NCBI RefSeq assembly: GCF_900163795.1
Contig: NZ_FWFD01000015.1
Coordinates: 186,001-250,000 of the forward strand
Length of the DNA stretch: 64,000 nucleotides
Source: Vagococcus fluvialis bH819
GTDB lineage: Bacteria; Bacillota; Bacilli; Lactobacillales; Vagococcaceae
Direction: 5' to 3'
Within the stretch, counting starts at the first letter, position 1. Every line of letters starts with the position of its first letter. This document shows positions 8,796 through 19,315 of the stretch, one piece after another. The translations under genes and the position numbers were made by a program. Under the pieces are notes generated by a model. It saw only the letters and a program-made list of their open reading frames with translations. It was not told the DNA's origin and made no database searches.

Positions 8796-10058
8796 ATGAA
8801 AAAATTAGTAATTAATGGTGGAAAAAAACTTAAAGGTGAAGTAAAAATAAGTGGAGCTAAAAATAGTGCAGTTGCTCTAATACCAGCAGCAATTCTAGCA
8901 GATTCTCCTGTAATTCTTGAAGGTGTTCCGGATATCCAAGATGTCTATTCATTGAAAGAAATTTTAGAAATAATGGGTGTTAGTGTTACTTTTGAAAATA
9001 ATCGAATGAAAATTGATCCAACTAATATGAAATCAACACCAATGCCTAGTGGAAAAATCCAAAGTTTAAGAGCTTCTTATTATTTTATGGGAGCATTACT
9101 TGGTAAGTTTAACGAAGGTGTGGTTGGTTTACCTGGTGGCTGTTACTTAGGACCAAGACCAATTGATTTACACATCAAAGGGTTTGAATCATTAGGTGCA
9201 ACTGTTACAACAGAAAATGGTGCTACTTATCTTAAAGCGGATGAAGGTTTAACAGGTACTAGAATCTATTTAGATACAGTTTCTATAGGTGCGACAATCA
9301 ACATTATGTTAGCCGCTGTAAAAGCTAAGGGACGTACTGTGATTGAAAATGCAGCAAAAGAACCTGAAATTATTGATGTTGCCACACTCTTAAATAATAT
9401 GGGTGCATCCATTCGTGGTGCTGGTACTGATGAAATCAGAATTGATGGTGTAGAAGAATTACACGGTTGTCGTCACTCTATTATTCCTGATCGTATCGAA
9501 GCAGGAACATATTTGGCTTTAGCAGGTGCTTATGGTGAAGGTGTTAAAGTTCAAAATGTGATTCATGAACATCTAGAGAGTTTTATCGCAAAACTTAAAG
9601 AGATGGGTGTTAAGATGACGATTGAAGAAGATCAAATAACAGTCCATCCGTCATCTAATTTAAAAGCTGTTAATATTACAACGGTACCTTACCCAGGTTT
9701 TGCAACCGATTTACAACAGCCAATCACACCATTATTAATGCTGACAAAAGGAACAAGTATTGTGACTGATACGATTTATGAACAACGAGTGAATCACATT
9801 CCGGAATTAGTTCGTATGGGCGCTGATGCAAGTATTGAAGGTAGTATGATTGTAATTAATGGTAACGAAGAGCTTCACTTACACGGAGCGGAAGTCGCGG
9901 CAAGTGATTTAAGAGCTGGAGCATGTCTTGTAACTGCTGGAATCATGGCAGAGGGGATAACCAAAATTTCCAATGTTGAAAATATTTTACGTGGATACGA
10001 TGATATTATCGGTAAATTAACAAATCTTGGTGCGGAAATTTGGATGGAAGAGGAGTAA
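8796..10058 (+). CDS. murA: UDP-N-acetylglucosamine 1-carboxyvinyltransferase (MurA2/MurZ type)
   Basis: First committed step of peptidoglycan synthesis: transfers enolpyruvate from PEP to UDP-GlcNAc. The 420-residue protein has KISGAKNSA near the N-terminus and the fosfomycin-binding loop [12 protein letters not shown] with Cys116, so it should be fosfomycin sensitive. The position between fba and rho is that of murZ in Bacillus, so this is probably the second MurA paralogue, with murA1 elsewhere. It is six bases before rho, whose ribosome binding site lies in the end of this gene. Confidence 0.93.
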   Translation: MKKLVINGGKKLKGEVKISGAKNSAVALIPAAILADSPVILEGVPDIQDVYSLKEILEIMGVSVTFENNRMKIDPTNMKSTPMPSGKIQSLRASYYFMGALLGKFNEGVVGLPGGCYLGPRPIDLHIKGFESLGATVTTENGATYLKADEGLTGTRIYLDTVSIGATINIMLAAVKAKGRTVIENAAKEPEIIDVATLLNNMGASIRGAGTDEIRIDGVEELHGCRHSIIPDRIEAGTYLALAGAYGEGVKVQNVIHEHLESFIAKLKEMGVKMTIEEDQITVHPSSNLKAVNITTVPYPGFATDLQQPITPLLMLTKGTSIVTDTIYEQRVNHIPELVRMGADASIEGSMIVINGNEELHLHGAEVAASDLRAGACLVTAGIMAEGITKISNVENILRGYDDIIGKLTNLGAEIWMEEE

Positions 10059-10064
10059 ACCTAA

Positions 10065-11336
10065 ATGCGCGATTATTTAACAATGGGTGAATTAGAAAAT
10101 AAAACCTTAAAAGATATTTACGCTTATGCCAAAGAATATAAAATTCCTTATTACAGTCAAATGAATAAAAAGGAATTATCTTTAGCTGTTATTCGTGCGC
10201 AAGCAGAAAAACAAGGTTTCTTTATGATGGAAGGTGTCTTAGACATTGTTTCTCAGGATGGTTATGGTTTCTTAAGACCCATTAACTATACATCTAGTAA
10301 AGAAGATATTTACATTTCTACGTCTCAAATTAGACGTTTTGGTTTGAGAAATGGCGATAAAGTGGCTGGTAAAGCCCGTCCACCAAAAGAATCAGAGCGC
10401 TATTATGGTTTAATGCATGTGGAAACTGTTAACGGGAAGAATCCAGAAGAAGCGAAAGAACGTCCACATTTTCCAGCATTAACAGCTTTGTATCCAGAAA
10501 AACAAATAAAATTAGAAACACATAAAACAAGATTAGCCACACGTATGATTGATATCTTTGCGCCTGTTGGATTTGGTCAACGTGGGTTAATTGTAGCCCC
10601 GCCAAAAGCAGGTAAAACAAGTGTCATTAAAGAAATTGCGAATGGGATTAGTAAAAATTATCCAGAGGTTGAGTTAATTGTTCTCTTAATTGATGAAAGA
10701 CCAGAAGAGGTAACCGATATTGAACGAAGCGTTAAAGGAGAAGTTGTTTCTTCTACTTTTGATCAAAAACCAGAAAACCATACTAAAGTAGTGGAGTTGG
10801 TTCTTGAACGTGCCCTTCGTTTAGTAGAGGATAAACGTGATGTGGTCATCTTAATGGATAGTATCACAAAATTAGCAAGAGCCTATAACTTAGTTATTCC
10901 ACCAAGTGGACGAACGTTAAGTGGTGGGATTGATCCTGCAGCCTTCTATAAACCAAAACGTTTTTTCGGTTCAGCAAGAAATATTGAAGAAGGTGGTAGC
11001 TTAACTATTTTAGCCACCGCATTGGTTGATACAGGTAGTCGTATGGATGATGTTATTTTTGAAGAATTTAAAGGAACAGGTAACATGGAGCTACATCTTT
11101 CACGAGAATTATCTGAAAGACGTGTCTTCCCGGCAATTAACATTAAACGCTCTGGAACAAGAAAAGAAGAGCTGTTAATCGCACCTAACTACTTAGAAGA
11201 GATTTGGAAAGTCCGTCGTCATATGAAAGGTGATTCGATTGAATTTACGAATCAGTTCCTGACAATGTTGAAAAAAACAGACTCTAATACACAATTTTAT
11301 GAGACATTTAAAGATGTGTCTTTTTCAAAAAAATAA
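10065..11336 (+). CDS. rho: Transcription termination factor Rho
   Basis: Hexameric RNA-dependent ATPase that releases RNA polymerase. In order: Rho N-terminal helical domain (about residues 6-50), the OB-fold RNA-binding domain (DGYGFLRP, about 55-125) and the RecA-like ATPase with Walker A APPKAGKT and the [12 protein letters not shown] motif. Length 423 is normal for Firmicutes. AGGAG at 10051-10055 inside the end of murA2 serves the ATG, indicating a tight operon. Confidence 0.97.
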   Translation: MRDYLTMGELENKTLKDIYAYAKEYKIPYYSQMNKKELSLAVIRAQAEKQGFFMMEGVLDIVSQDGYGFLRPINYTSSKEDIYISTSQIRRFGLRNGDKVAGKARPPKESERYYGLMHVETVNGKNPEEAKERPHFPALTALYPEKQIKLETHKTRLATRMIDIFAPVGFGQRGLIVAPPKAGKTSVIKEIANGISKNYPEVELIVLLIDERPEEVTDIERSVKGEVVSSTFDQKPENHTKVVELVLERALRLVEDKRDVVILMDSITKLARAYNLVIPPSGRTLSGGIDPAAFYKPKRFFGSARNIEEGGSLTILATALVDTGSRMDDVIFEEFKGTGNMELHLSRELSERRVFPAINIKRSGTRKEELLIAPNYLEEIWKVRRHMKGDSIEFTNQFLTMLKKTDSNTQFYETFKDVSFSKK

Positions 11337-11425
11337 TTGCTAAACTAAAAGTAACATGTTAGAATGATATCGTTGTATAATAACTCTGTTCCAGCACATG
11401 GTTCAGGGCAAAGGAGAGAAAAAAC

Positions 11426-11689
11426 ATGAAACAAGGAATTCACCCAGAATACCATCCAGTAGTATACATGGACTCACAAACAGGTTTTAAATTCTTATCT
11501 GGATCTACAAAACATTCAGAAGAAACTATCGAGTGGGAAGATGGTAATACATACCCAGTAATCCGTGTCGAAATTACATCGGATTCACATCCATTCTATA
11601 CAGGACGTCAAAAATTTACACAAGCAGACGGCCGTGTGGATCGTTTCAACAAAAAGTACAATCTCAAAGACGAAAACGCTGCAGAGTAA
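11426..11689 (+). CDS. rpmE2: 50S ribosomal protein L31 type B
   Basis: An 87-residue ribosomal protein of the zinc-independent (C-minus) L31 type: it has the N-terminal [12 protein letters not shown] and no CxxC pair. In many bacteria the C-minus form replaces a zinc-binding L31 under zinc shortage; in lactic acid bacteria it is often the only copy. GGAGAG precedes the ATG. A TATAAT at 11376-11381 may give it its own promoter in addition to read-through from rho. Confidence 0.95.
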   Translation: MKQGIHPEYHPVVYMDSQTGFKFLSGSTKHSEETIEWEDGNTYPVIRVEITSDSHPFYTGRQKFTQADGRVDRFNKKYNLKDENAAE

Positions 11690-11720
11690 TCTTGCACGTT
11701 CAAAACAAAACATACGTTTT

Positions 11721-11756
11721 AAGACTTCTTATCCAATGGGTGAGGAGTCTTTTTTG
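11721..11756 (+). terminator. Terminator after rpmE2
   Basis: AAGACTTCTTATCC pairs with GGTGAGGAGTCTT through a four-base loop, with G-U pairs, followed by six T. Confidence 0.8.
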
Positions 11757-11835
11757 AGGTAATTCAATTTTAATTTAAATGAAAATACTTTTAATCAATT
11801 TAAAGAAAAAATTAAACCGATGCTCAAAACCAGTA

Positions 11836-11844
11836 TGTTATAAT
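11836..11844 (+). promoter_or_regulatory. Extended -10 promoter for nadE
   Basis: TGTTATAAT (extended -10) 26 bases before the nadE start; -35 is weak. Confidence 0.55.
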
Positions 11845-11869
11845 GTAGCTTATTATGAGGAGTGAGGAT

Positions 11870-12700
11870 ATGAGAGAACTACAAAAAAAAATAATTAGTG
11901 AATTAAAATCAAAACCCAGTATTAATGCTGAACTTGAGATAAGAGAAAGAATCGATTTTATTAAATCATATCTTAAAAAATACCCATTTATTGAATCATT
12001 GGTTTTAGGTATTAGTGGCGGTCAAGATTCGACTTTAGCAGGCAGAGTAGCTCAATTAGCTATCAATGAAATTATAGAAGAAACTGGTAACACAAAATAT
12101 CAATTTATAGCAGTTCGTTTACCTTATGGAGAACAAACCGACGAAGCAGATGCCCAAAAAGCATTAGATTTTATCCAAGCAGATAAAGTATTCACTGTGA
12201 ATATTAAACCTTCTGTAGATGCTTTAGTTTCAGAGTTTAAAATTAATTCTAATCTAGAAATCAGTGATTTTAATAAGGGAAATCTCAAAGCAAGATCACG
12301 TATGATGACCCAATATGCGATAGCTGGTGAATTTAAGGGAGCTGTATTAGGAACAGATCACGCAGCTGAAAACATTACCGGTTTTTATACAAAATTTGGA
12401 GACGGAGCAGCTGATTTATTGCCCTTGTCTGGTTTAACAAAACGCCAAGGAAAACAATTATTAGCTTTTTTAGAAGCAGATGAAGCGCTATATTTAAAAA
12501 TACCAACAGCTGATTTAGAAGAAAATAAACCAATGGTCGCAGATGAAGTAGCTCTAGGTGTCACTTATGATGCTATTGATGATTATTTAGAAGGAAAAAA
12601 AGTAACAGATAAAGATGCAAAAATCATTGAAAGTTGGTTCTTAAAGACAGAGCATAAACGTCATTTACCAATTACTAAAAATGATACATTCTGGAAGTAA
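11870..12700 (+). CDS. nadE: NH3-dependent NAD+ synthetase
   Basis: Amidates nicotinate adenine dinucleotide to NAD+ using ATP and ammonia, the last step of NAD synthesis. The 276-residue protein has the PP-loop GISGGQDST and RMMTQYAIA plus GTDHAAEN typical of the short, ammonia-dependent form with no glutaminase domain. ATG 11870 is preceded by GAGGAGTGAGGA; an in-frame ATG at 11855 lies in that site and was rejected. The LTA-synthase-like gene follows after 15 bases. Confidence 0.95.
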   Translation: MRELQKKIISELKSKPSINAELEIRERIDFIKSYLKKYPFIESLVLGISGGQDSTLAGRVAQLAINEIIEETGNTKYQFIAVRLPYGEQTDEADAQKALDFIQADKVFTVNIKPSVDALVSEFKINSNLEISDFNKGNLKARSRMMTQYAIAGEFKGAVLGTDHAAENITGFYTKFGDGAADLLPLSGLTKRQGKQLLAFLEADEALYLKIPTADLEENKPMVADEVALGVTYDAIDDYLEGKKVTDKDAKIIESWFLKTEHKRHLPITKNDTFWK

Positions 12701-12715
12701 GGAATTGTTTATAGA

Positions 12716-14539
12716 ATGGTAAAAAAAGAAAAAATTATGTTTTGGATTAAAACACCTTGGTTTGGTGGTTTTATTAGTTTTATTATTACATTTGTTAGTA
12801 ATTACTATTTACAATTAGCTCAAAATGAATGGTCTTTTAAGTTAGCAACTAAATTTGTATTTTCTTGGCATACGGAAAAATTCTTTTTAGGCACATTGGT
12901 ATTATTTGCCTTGAATTTATTATTAGTTTCGTTAGCAGGTTCTTTTAAAGTTGGTAATATATTTTATAGTGTGTCGATTATTTTTTTAGGAATAGCTAAT
13001 AATATGAAACTGTCATACCGAATGGAGCCTATCTACCCGGATGATTTAAAAATGCTTTTTGAGTGGAGCATGTTAAGCGATATTTTAGGTCTACCAATTT
13101 TCCTTTTGTTTGTAGTCATTATTTTTCTGATTTTGTTATGGTTTGGTTTTTCCTTTAAAAAATCATTTAAATTATCTTTGAGAAATCAAAAAATAAGAGT
13201 GATAACACTTCTTGTGACTTCTTTATTTTTAGTCTATGTCAGTAATTTTAATCGACCAAATAATTTATTGAAGAAAGCTTATGATCGAACGGCACTTTGG
13301 ATTCCTTATAGTCAAAAAATGAATTATTATAATACAGGCTTTATGGGTGGTTTTTTGTTTAATCTAAAGGTAGAGGGAATGGAAAAACCAGATAATTATT
13401 CTCATAAAGAAATGGACAAAATCGTTAGAGAATATAATGAAAAAGCCAAAAAAATAAATCAAAAAAATATAAAAAAAGAGCAGCCAAATATTATTTATGT
13501 GATGTCTGAAAGTTTTTCAGATCCTTCACGTTTAACTGGGATTGAAGTGATACCAGACCCATTAAAAAAATACCATGAAGTTGCGTCAGATGCCTCAATG
13601 TCTGGACAAATGTTATCTCAAAATTACGGTGGGGGAACGGCCAATATAGAATTTGAAGCTTTAACAGGTTTTTCGATGGCTTTATTAAACCCACAAATGA
13701 CGACACCCTATACAATGATGCTCCCAAAAGAAAAGCAATTTCCATCTGTTGTTTCAACATTAAAACAACAAAATTATCAAACAACAGCTATTCATCCATA
13801 TAATACGTCAATGTATAAAAGAAAAGATGTTTATCAAACATTTGGTTTTGATAAATTCTTAGATGAAAAAACAATGAAGTATAAAGAAAAATTATCTAAA
13901 GGTGGTTTTATTTCTGATGAATCAGCTTTTAACGAAGTGTTGGAGATATTAGATAATCCGAGTGAGCCACAATTTGTTCATCTTGTGACGATGCAAACGC
14001 ACATGCCCTATACTAATAAGTATTCCTCTTCTGATTATCAAATAAAGGATATGATAGACGCTGTTAATATTCAAAATTACGCCCAGGACATCGCTTATAC
14101 TGCTGATGCGTTGAAAGTATTTATAGAGAAGTTAGAGAAATTAGATCGACCAACAACACTTGTTTTTTGGGGAGATCACTTACCGGCAATTTATTCAGAT
14201 GAAACATTGAAGAATAATGACGTCATTGATACGCATTTAACAGAATATTTTATTTATGATACGAAAGATAATGGTCCAAGCGCTAGACAATCAATCAGTC
14301 CTTTCTATTTTCCAGCCATGATTGGACAAACAGAGGGGGTTGAAATAACCGGTTTTTATGAGTTGCTCAGAGAGGTCCATGATATTTTACCAGCTTTTGA
14401 AAATGAAATGTATTTCTATGAGAATAAATGGGAAAAAGAAATGAAATTATCACCTGAAGAACAAGTGATTTTTGACAGTTATCAACTAGTTCAATATGAT
14501 ATTGTGTCAGGTGAAAAATACAGTCTAGATTTATTTTAG
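12716..14539 (+). CDS. LTA synthase family membrane sulfatase-like phosphotransferase
   Basis: A 607-residue protein with five membrane segments in the first ~185 residues and an extracellular alkaline-phosphatase/sulfatase-fold domain. The catalytic threonine motif is YGGGTANIEFEALTG, with SESFSDPS and FWGDHLP metal-binding motifs, as in MdoB/LtaS-type phosphoglycerol transferases. It probably adds glycerol-phosphate to an envelope glycan or lipid. This clade (GGGTAN) differs from canonical LtaS, so the acceptor is uncertain. TAAGGA lies 11 bases before the ATG. Confidence 0.8.
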   Translation: MVKKEKIMFWIKTPWFGGFISFIITFVSNYYLQLAQNEWSFKLATKFVFSWHTEKFFLGTLVLFALNLLLVSLAGSFKVGNIFYSVSIIFLGIANNMKLSYRMEPIYPDDLKMLFEWSMLSDILGLPIFLLFVVIIFLILLWFGFSFKKSFKLSLRNQKIRVITLLVTSLFLVYVSNFNRPNNLLKKAYDRTALWIPYSQKMNYYNTGFMGGFLFNLKVEGMEKPDNYSHKEMDKIVREYNEKAKKINQKNIKKEQPNIIYVMSESFSDPSRLTGIEVIPDPLKKYHEVASDASMSGQMLSQNYGGGTANIEFEALTGFSMALLNPQMTTPYTMMLPKEKQFPSVVSTLKQQNYQTTAIHPYNTSMYKRKDVYQTFGFDKFLDEKTMKYKEKLSKGGFISDESAFNEVLEILDNPSEPQFVHLVTMQTHMPYTNKYSSSDYQIKDMIDAVNIQNYAQDIAYTADALKVFIEKLEKLDRPTTLVFWGDHLPAIYSDETLKNNDVIDTHLTEYFIYDTKDNGPSARQSISPFYFPAMIGQTEGVEITGFYELLREVHDILPAFENEMYFYENKWEKEMKLSPEEQVIFDSYQLVQYDIVSGEKYSLDLF

Positions 14540-14565
14540 ATTGATAAAGAGTAAAGAGGATGACC

Positions 14566-15312
14566 ATGACTTTTAAAAAGAAAGAAAATCAGCTTTATTA
14601 TAATCCTGTGATGAAAGCTATCGGTAATTATGAGCTAATCAAGCCAGGCGAAAAAGTAGCAGTTGGGATGAGTGGCGGAAAAGATAGTACGAGTTTATTT
14701 ATTTTTTTAGACACACTTTCAAAACAAGAACGCTTAGGCTTTTCATTTGAAGTAGTACCAATTTGTTTAGATATGGGTTTTGATATGGACATTACACCAA
14801 TGAAAGAGTTTGTAACTTCATATGGGTATGAACTCGATATTGTCGACACTGATATTGCTAAGGTTGTGTTTGACATTAGAGAAGAGAAGAATCCATGCTC
14901 ACTATGTGCGAAAATGAGACGAGGTTATCTTTATACAAGAGCCAAAGAATTAGGTTGTCAAAAAGTTGCTTTAGGACATCATTTAGATGATGCGATTGAA
15001 ACTTATTTTATGAATTTTTTGTTTCATGGGCGAATGGAAAGTTTTGAACCGATGTCTTATCTAAGTAAGACAGATATTTCTTTGATTAGACCGATGATTT
15101 ATCTTGAGGAAAAAGAGATTATTCGTTTTGTAAAAAATAAGGAGATACCGGTTATCTTCAATCCGTGTCCTGTTGATAAAAAAACAAAGCGAGAAGAAAT
15201 AAAAAAAATGATTAATAAACTTTCGTTAGATTATCCACTTATTAAACAACGCTTTATTCAAGGAATGGAACAAGAAGTGAATGAAAACGAGTGGAAAATG
15301 AAGCGGAATTAA
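14566..15312 (+). CDS. TtcA/TtuA-family tRNA thiolation ATPase
   Basis: A 248-residue PP-loop ATP pyrophosphatase (SGGKDST) with CSLC (in NPCSLCAKMRRG) and a third cysteine in NPCPVDKKT, a pattern that can bind an iron-sulfur cluster in TtcA-type tRNA sulfur transferases. GHHLDDAIET is also characteristic. It likely thiolates a tRNA base, though the target is unknown; E. coli TtcA modifies C32. ATG 14566 is chosen over 14560 because AGAGGA ends at 14560. Confidence 0.75.
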   Translation: MTFKKKENQLYYNPVMKAIGNYELIKPGEKVAVGMSGGKDSTSLFIFLDTLSKQERLGFSFEVVPICLDMGFDMDITPMKEFVTSYGYELDIVDTDIAKVVFDIREEKNPCSLCAKMRRGYLYTRAKELGCQKVALGHHLDDAIETYFMNFLFHGRMESFEPMSYLSKTDISLIRPMIYLEEKEIIRFVKNKEIPVIFNPCPVDKKTKREEIKKMINKLSLDYPLIKQRFIQGMEQEVNENEWKMKRN

Positions 15313-15321
15313 TGAAAAAAA

Positions 15322-15350
15322 TTGTTATGAAAATCAGAGCGTGATATAAT
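15322..15350 (+). promoter_or_regulatory. Promoter of the Ca-type ATPase leader
   Basis: TTGTTA at 15322-15327 and TATAAT at 15345-15350 with a 17-base spacer. Initiation near 15357 yields a 140-base leader. Confidence 0.75.
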
Positions 15351-15356
15351 TAATAC

Positions 15357-15497
15357 AGTGAAGAATACTGAGTGACAGCTCTACTATTAAATGAAAATTT
15401 TAGGTAATACCTTAAATGATGAGACTTATGGATGTTAAGGCATACCTAAGTCTCTTTTTAAATCAATTTTAAGAGTGAAAATTAAGGAGGAAGCGAC
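15357..15497 (+). promoter_or_regulatory. Candidate transcription-attenuation leader
   Basis: The leader holds an intrinsic terminator: GAGACTTA (15421-15428) pairs with TAAGTCTC (15447-15454), then TTTTT. TTAGGTAATACCTTAA (15400-15415) can instead pair with TTAAGGCATACCTAA (15435-15449), which would disrupt the terminator. I did not recognise yybP-ykoY, M-box or T-box signatures by eye. Confidence 0.65.
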
Positions 15498-18170
15498 ATG
15501 TCAGAAGAAAATAAAAAACAACTTGAAATACCTTTTTATACTGAAGAGGTTGAGAATGTCTTAAAAAAAGTTGAAACCTCAACAGAGGGATTATCAACAT
15601 CAGAAGTCAATCAACGATTAGAGAGTTATGGTTACAATCAGTTAAATGAAGGTAAAAAGAAAAGTTGGTTAAGTAAGTTTGCCGATCAATTTAAAGACTT
15701 CATGATTATTGTTCTAATAGCAGCAGCTCTCGTCTCATTTATGATGGGGGATAAAGTAGAAGCTATTATGATTATTGTGGTGGTCATGATAATGGCTGTC
15801 TTTGGGGTTATTCAAGAAGCAAAGGCAGAAGAAGCGATAGAAGCATTGAAAGACATGTCAACACCTAATGCGAATGTAAGACGTGATGGAACAACAAAAG
15901 TTATCAAAAGTAATGAGCTAGTACCTGGAGATATTGTCCTACTCGAAGCAGGGGATGTGATACCTGCTGACATGAGATTAATTGAAGCAGCTTCATTAAA
16001 GATAGAGGAAGCTGCCTTAACAGGTGAATCCGTGCCAGTTGAAAAAAATATTACTGTTTTAGATAAGGTGGATATTGGTATTGGTGATCGACTTAATATG
16101 GGGTACATGAATAGTAACGTGACGTATGGCCGTGGAGTAGGTGTGATTGTTGGTACTGGAATGAACACTGAAGTGGGTAAAATTGCTAATATGCTCGCTC
16201 AAGCAGACGAAACGAATACACCTTTAAAAGAAAATCTAAATAAATTAGGTAAAACTCTTTCAATTGTTATTTTAGGTATTTGTGTCATTATGTTTGGGAT
16301 TGGTATGTGGCGTGGGGGACATACTTGGATTGAGATGTTGTTAACTTCTGTTTCTTTAGCAGTTGCGGCTATTCCAGAAGGATTACCAGCCATCGTAACC
16401 ATTATATTAGCTTTAGGTACACAAAAAATGGCTAAAAGAAATGCCTTGGTTCGTAAGTTACCAGCTGTTGAAACACTAGGAAGCACAGACATTATCTGTT
16501 CAGATAAAACAGGAACACTGACATTAAATCAAATGACCGTTGAGGAAGTTTTTTCTAATAATGAAACAATTGAAGTAGATCAAGAATTACCATTAGATAA
16601 TCAAACGTTAAAAATTATGACTTATTGTAATGATACAAAAATTTCAGATGATCAAACCTTAATTGGTGATCCAACTGAAACTGCTCTAGTTAAATTTGGT
16701 ATGAAACGTGGTTTTAAAGTAGCGGAAGCATTGGCTAAAGAACCGCGTGTAGCAGAAATCCCATTTGATTCAGATCGTAAATTAATGACAACTGTTCATA
16801 AATTAGAAAATGGTAAATTTTTAATTGCGGTCAAAGGAGCACCAGATGAGTTATTAAAACGTTGTTCATTTTTTGATGTGAATGGTGATATTAAACCAAT
16901 GAATAAAGAACAACAGGAGCTTATTCTAAGTAATAACACAAACATGGCCAAACAAGCATTACGTGTCTTGGCAATGGCTTATCAGATTTCTGAAACGATT
17001 CCAGAAAGTTTAGAATCAGATGCAGTTGAACGTGAATTGATTTTCTCTGGATTAATTGGAATGATTGATCCAGAAAGAAAAGAAGCAGCTGAGGCAGTTA
17101 AAGTAGCTAAAGAGGCTGGTATTAGACCTGTTATGATTACAGGGGACCACCGTGATACAGCAGAAGCTATTGCGGTTCGTCTAGGTATTATCAGTGTAGG
17201 TCAACATGAAGCCGTCATTACAGGTGGCGAATTAAACGAGATGAGTGATGAAGAGTTAGCAAGTAGTATTGAACAATATTCAGTTTATGCTCGTGTGTCA
17301 CCTGAACATAAAGTAAGAATCGTTAAAGCATGGCAAAAAGATGGTAAAGTAGTAGCTATGACGGGAGATGGCGTGAATGATGCGCCTGCTCTTAAAACAG
17401 CTGATATCGGAATTGGGATGGGAATTACAGGAACAGAAGTATCGAAAGGTGCTAGTGATATGGTCTTAGCAGATGATAATTTTTCAACTATTATCATTGC
17501 TGTTGAAGAAGGACGTAAAGTTTTCTCTAATATCCAAAAAACAGTTCAATATTTATTAGCCGCTAATTTAGGTGAAGTCTTAACTTTATTTATTGCAACA
17601 ATGATTGGCTGGGATACTTTGCTTCCAGTTCACTTGTTATGGATTAATGTCGTAACTGATACATTTCCAGCTATTGCTTTAGGTTTAGAACCAGTTGAAG
17701 CTGGAATTATGAAACTTAAACCTCGTGGAAGAAATTCTGATTTATTTTCAGGGGGCGTTTTACCTAGTATTATTTATCAAGGGATTTTAGAAGCCGGAAT
17801 TACATTAGGTGTTTATCTGTTAGCTATTAGTTATCCTGTTCATACAGGCTATGAGGCGATACATGCAGATGCTCTAACAATGTCTTATGCAACATTAGGT
17901 CTAATTCAGTTATTCCATGCATTTAATGTTAAATCAGTTCATGAATCAATTTTTAAAGTTGGATTGTTTAAAAATAAAACCTTTAATTATGCGATTTTAT
18001 TATCATTTACTTTGCTTGCAGTGACTATCGTCATTCCAGGTTTTAATGATATCTTCAAAGTAGCACATTTAGATTTACATCAATGGGCAGTTGTCTTTGG
18101 AGCATCAATTGCGATTATTCCAATTGTGGAAATTGTTAAAATTTTTCAAAGAAAAGCTATAAATAAATAG
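15498..18170 (+). CDS. P-type Ca2+-transporting ATPase (P2A/PMCA-SERCA type)
   Basis: An 890-residue ATP-driven cation exporter. It has N-terminal cation ATPase domain, actuator TGES, phosphorylation motif DKTGTLT with Asp336, nucleotide domain KGAPDELL, hinge TGDGVNDAP and ten membrane segments. Ion-site residues match calcium pumps: IPEGLPAIV in M4, ANLGE in M5 and WINVVTDTFPA in M6, so calcium is the best guess, with manganese possible. AAGGAGG precedes the ATG. A leader with terminator/antiterminator suggests ion- or signal-controlled expression. Confidence 0.9.
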   Translation: MSEENKKQLEIPFYTEEVENVLKKVETSTEGLSTSEVNQRLESYGYNQLNEGKKKSWLSKFADQFKDFMIIVLIAAALVSFMMGDKVEAIMIIVVVMIMAVFGVIQEAKAEEAIEALKDMSTPNANVRRDGTTKVIKSNELVPGDIVLLEAGDVIPADMRLIEAASLKIEEAALTGESVPVEKNITVLDKVDIGIGDRLNMGYMNSNVTYGRGVGVIVGTGMNTEVGKIANMLAQADETNTPLKENLNKLGKTLSIVILGICVIMFGIGMWRGGHTWIEMLLTSVSLAVAAIPEGLPAIVTIILALGTQKMAKRNALVRKLPAVETLGSTDIICSDKTGTLTLNQMTVEEVFSNNETIEVDQELPLDNQTLKIMTYCNDTKISDDQTLIGDPTETALVKFGMKRGFKVAEALAKEPRVAEIPFDSDRKLMTTVHKLENGKFLIAVKGAPDELLKRCSFFDVNGDIKPMNKEQQELILSNNTNMAKQALRVLAMAYQISETIPESLESDAVERELIFSGLIGMIDPERKEAAEAVKVAKEAGIRPVMITGDHRDTAEAIAVRLGIISVGQHEAVITGGELNEMSDEELASSIEQYSVYARVSPEHKVRIVKAWQKDGKVVAMTGDGVNDAPALKTADIGIGMGITGTEVSKGASDMVLADDNFSTIIIAVEEGRKVFSNIQKTVQYLLAANLGEVLTLFIATMIGWDTLLPVHLLWINVVTDTFPAIALGLEPVEAGIMKLKPRGRNSDLFSGGVLPSIIYQGILEAGITLGVYLLAISYPVHTGYEAIHADALTMSYATLGLIQLFHAFNVKSVHESIFKVGLFKNKTFNYAILLSFTLLAVTIVIPGFNDIFKVAHLDLHQWAVVFGASIAIIPIVEIVKIFQRKAINK

Positions 18171-18241
18171 GGAAAGAGGTTGTGACAGAAGTGTTCGGCT
18201 TATTTCCGAAGAAGTTACTTCTGTGACACCGTTTAGTTTGT

Positions 18242-18286
18242 AAAAAAGAGACTGTGACGTACTTATATGTCACAGTCCTTTTTTTA
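18242..18286 (+). terminator. Terminator after the Ca-type ATPase
   Basis: Perfect 9-bp stem GACTGTGAC / GTCACAGTC (18250-18258, 18269-18277) followed by T-rich run. A second, GC-richer hairpin lies just upstream (about 18183-18227). Confidence 0.9.
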
Positions 18287-18379
18287 TGAAAGCTTGTTAA
18301 ATCAAGGTTGCAACTAAATGGTTCGTTACATTTTTTTTAATAAATGCTAGAATTATGGTAATAAAAGGAGTTGGTAGAA

Positions 18380-19219
18380 ATGGTAATCTCATCTAATATA
18401 AAAAAATACCGTAAACTGAATCAATTTAGTCAAGAAGAACTAGCTAGTAAAATGAATATCTCACGGCAATCAATTTCTAAATGGGAGCGAGGAGATGCTT
18501 TACCTAGTGTTGAAAATTTAGTTAGATTGAGTGAATTACTTGATTTATCATTAGATGAATTAATTCTAGAAAAGCAAAATTTTCCACTACCTTTTGAATT
18601 CGATCGTTTGAAATCAAAATTTATATTTATTGTGTGGATGTTGCTCCCCTTTTTAATGATTGTTACTAATTTAAAAGATGTTTTCATCTCTAGAGAATCC
18701 CAAATAGCCGTTTTTGCAGGGGTTGTTTACATTTTTTTTATTCAAGCTACTGGCTATATTAATTTTAAACGCTACTATACCTATTTTACAATTAGTAAAA
18801 CGGGCATAGAATATTTTAAAAAGAATCGATATGTGCCCGTGTTAATTAGAGCCTTTTTAGGAATGTTTGGCATAAGAAAGAGTAAACATATTGATTACCA
18901 TGAAATTGAAAAGATGGAGATTTATTTTAATAATGAGGGTAATACTGGTTTGGGAACAACGGTGGCATATCGACCAAGACAAATGTATTATAATAGAGAA
19001 TCTTTTTTATTAATTATTCATCTTAGAGATGGGGAGAAAATCGAACTTAATTTAGACCGTGTTTTCTTTAAGGATTCTCCAGAAAGAAAGTATTTCTGCT
19101 CAATGTTTAATTACTTTGAATCTAAAGGTATTTTAATTAAAGATGACTACAATATTTTATCAAGTATTAACAATGAATTTGATTTGATTGAAGAAGCATA
19201 TAAACTGACACAAGTCTAA
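18380..19219 (+). CDS. XRE-family regulator with membrane-spanning C-terminal part
   Basis: A 279-residue protein with an N-terminal helix-turn-helix (about residues 5-60: SQEELASKMNISRQSISKWE) and a C-terminal part with two hydrophobic segments (about 77-95 and 105-125) followed by a polar domain. Such membrane-tethered XRE proteins may sense an envelope signal; the target is unknown. ATG 18380 is nine bases after AAGGAG; an in-frame TTG at 18371 directly abuts the site and was not used. It is monocistronic. Confidence 0.8.
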   Translation: MVISSNIKKYRKLNQFSQEELASKMNISRQSISKWERGDALPSVENLVRLSELLDLSLDELILEKQNFPLPFEFDRLKSKFIFIVWMLLPFLMIVTNLKDVFISRESQIAVFAGVVYIFFIQATGYINFKRYYTYFTISKTGIEYFKKNRYVPVLIRAFLGMFGIRKSKHIDYHEIEKMEIYFNNEGNTGLGTTVAYRPRQMYYNRESFLLIIHLRDGEKIELNLDRVFFKDSPERKYFCSMFNYFESKGILIKDDYNILSSINNEFDLIEEAYKLTQV

Positions 19220-19315
19220 TGGTTTATTCTTATTTTTTTGTTAAAGAAAGCTTTAATTTTTCATTGAAACAAGTTAAAATGAAGAAGAGAGTAATTTAAG
19301 AAAGAGGGATATATT

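Noticed and set aside
15357-15497. Manganese yybP-ykoY riboswitch before the P-type ATPase
   Set aside because: The conserved GGGGAGUA and late C-rich core of that class are not visible; listed instead as an unassigned attenuator.
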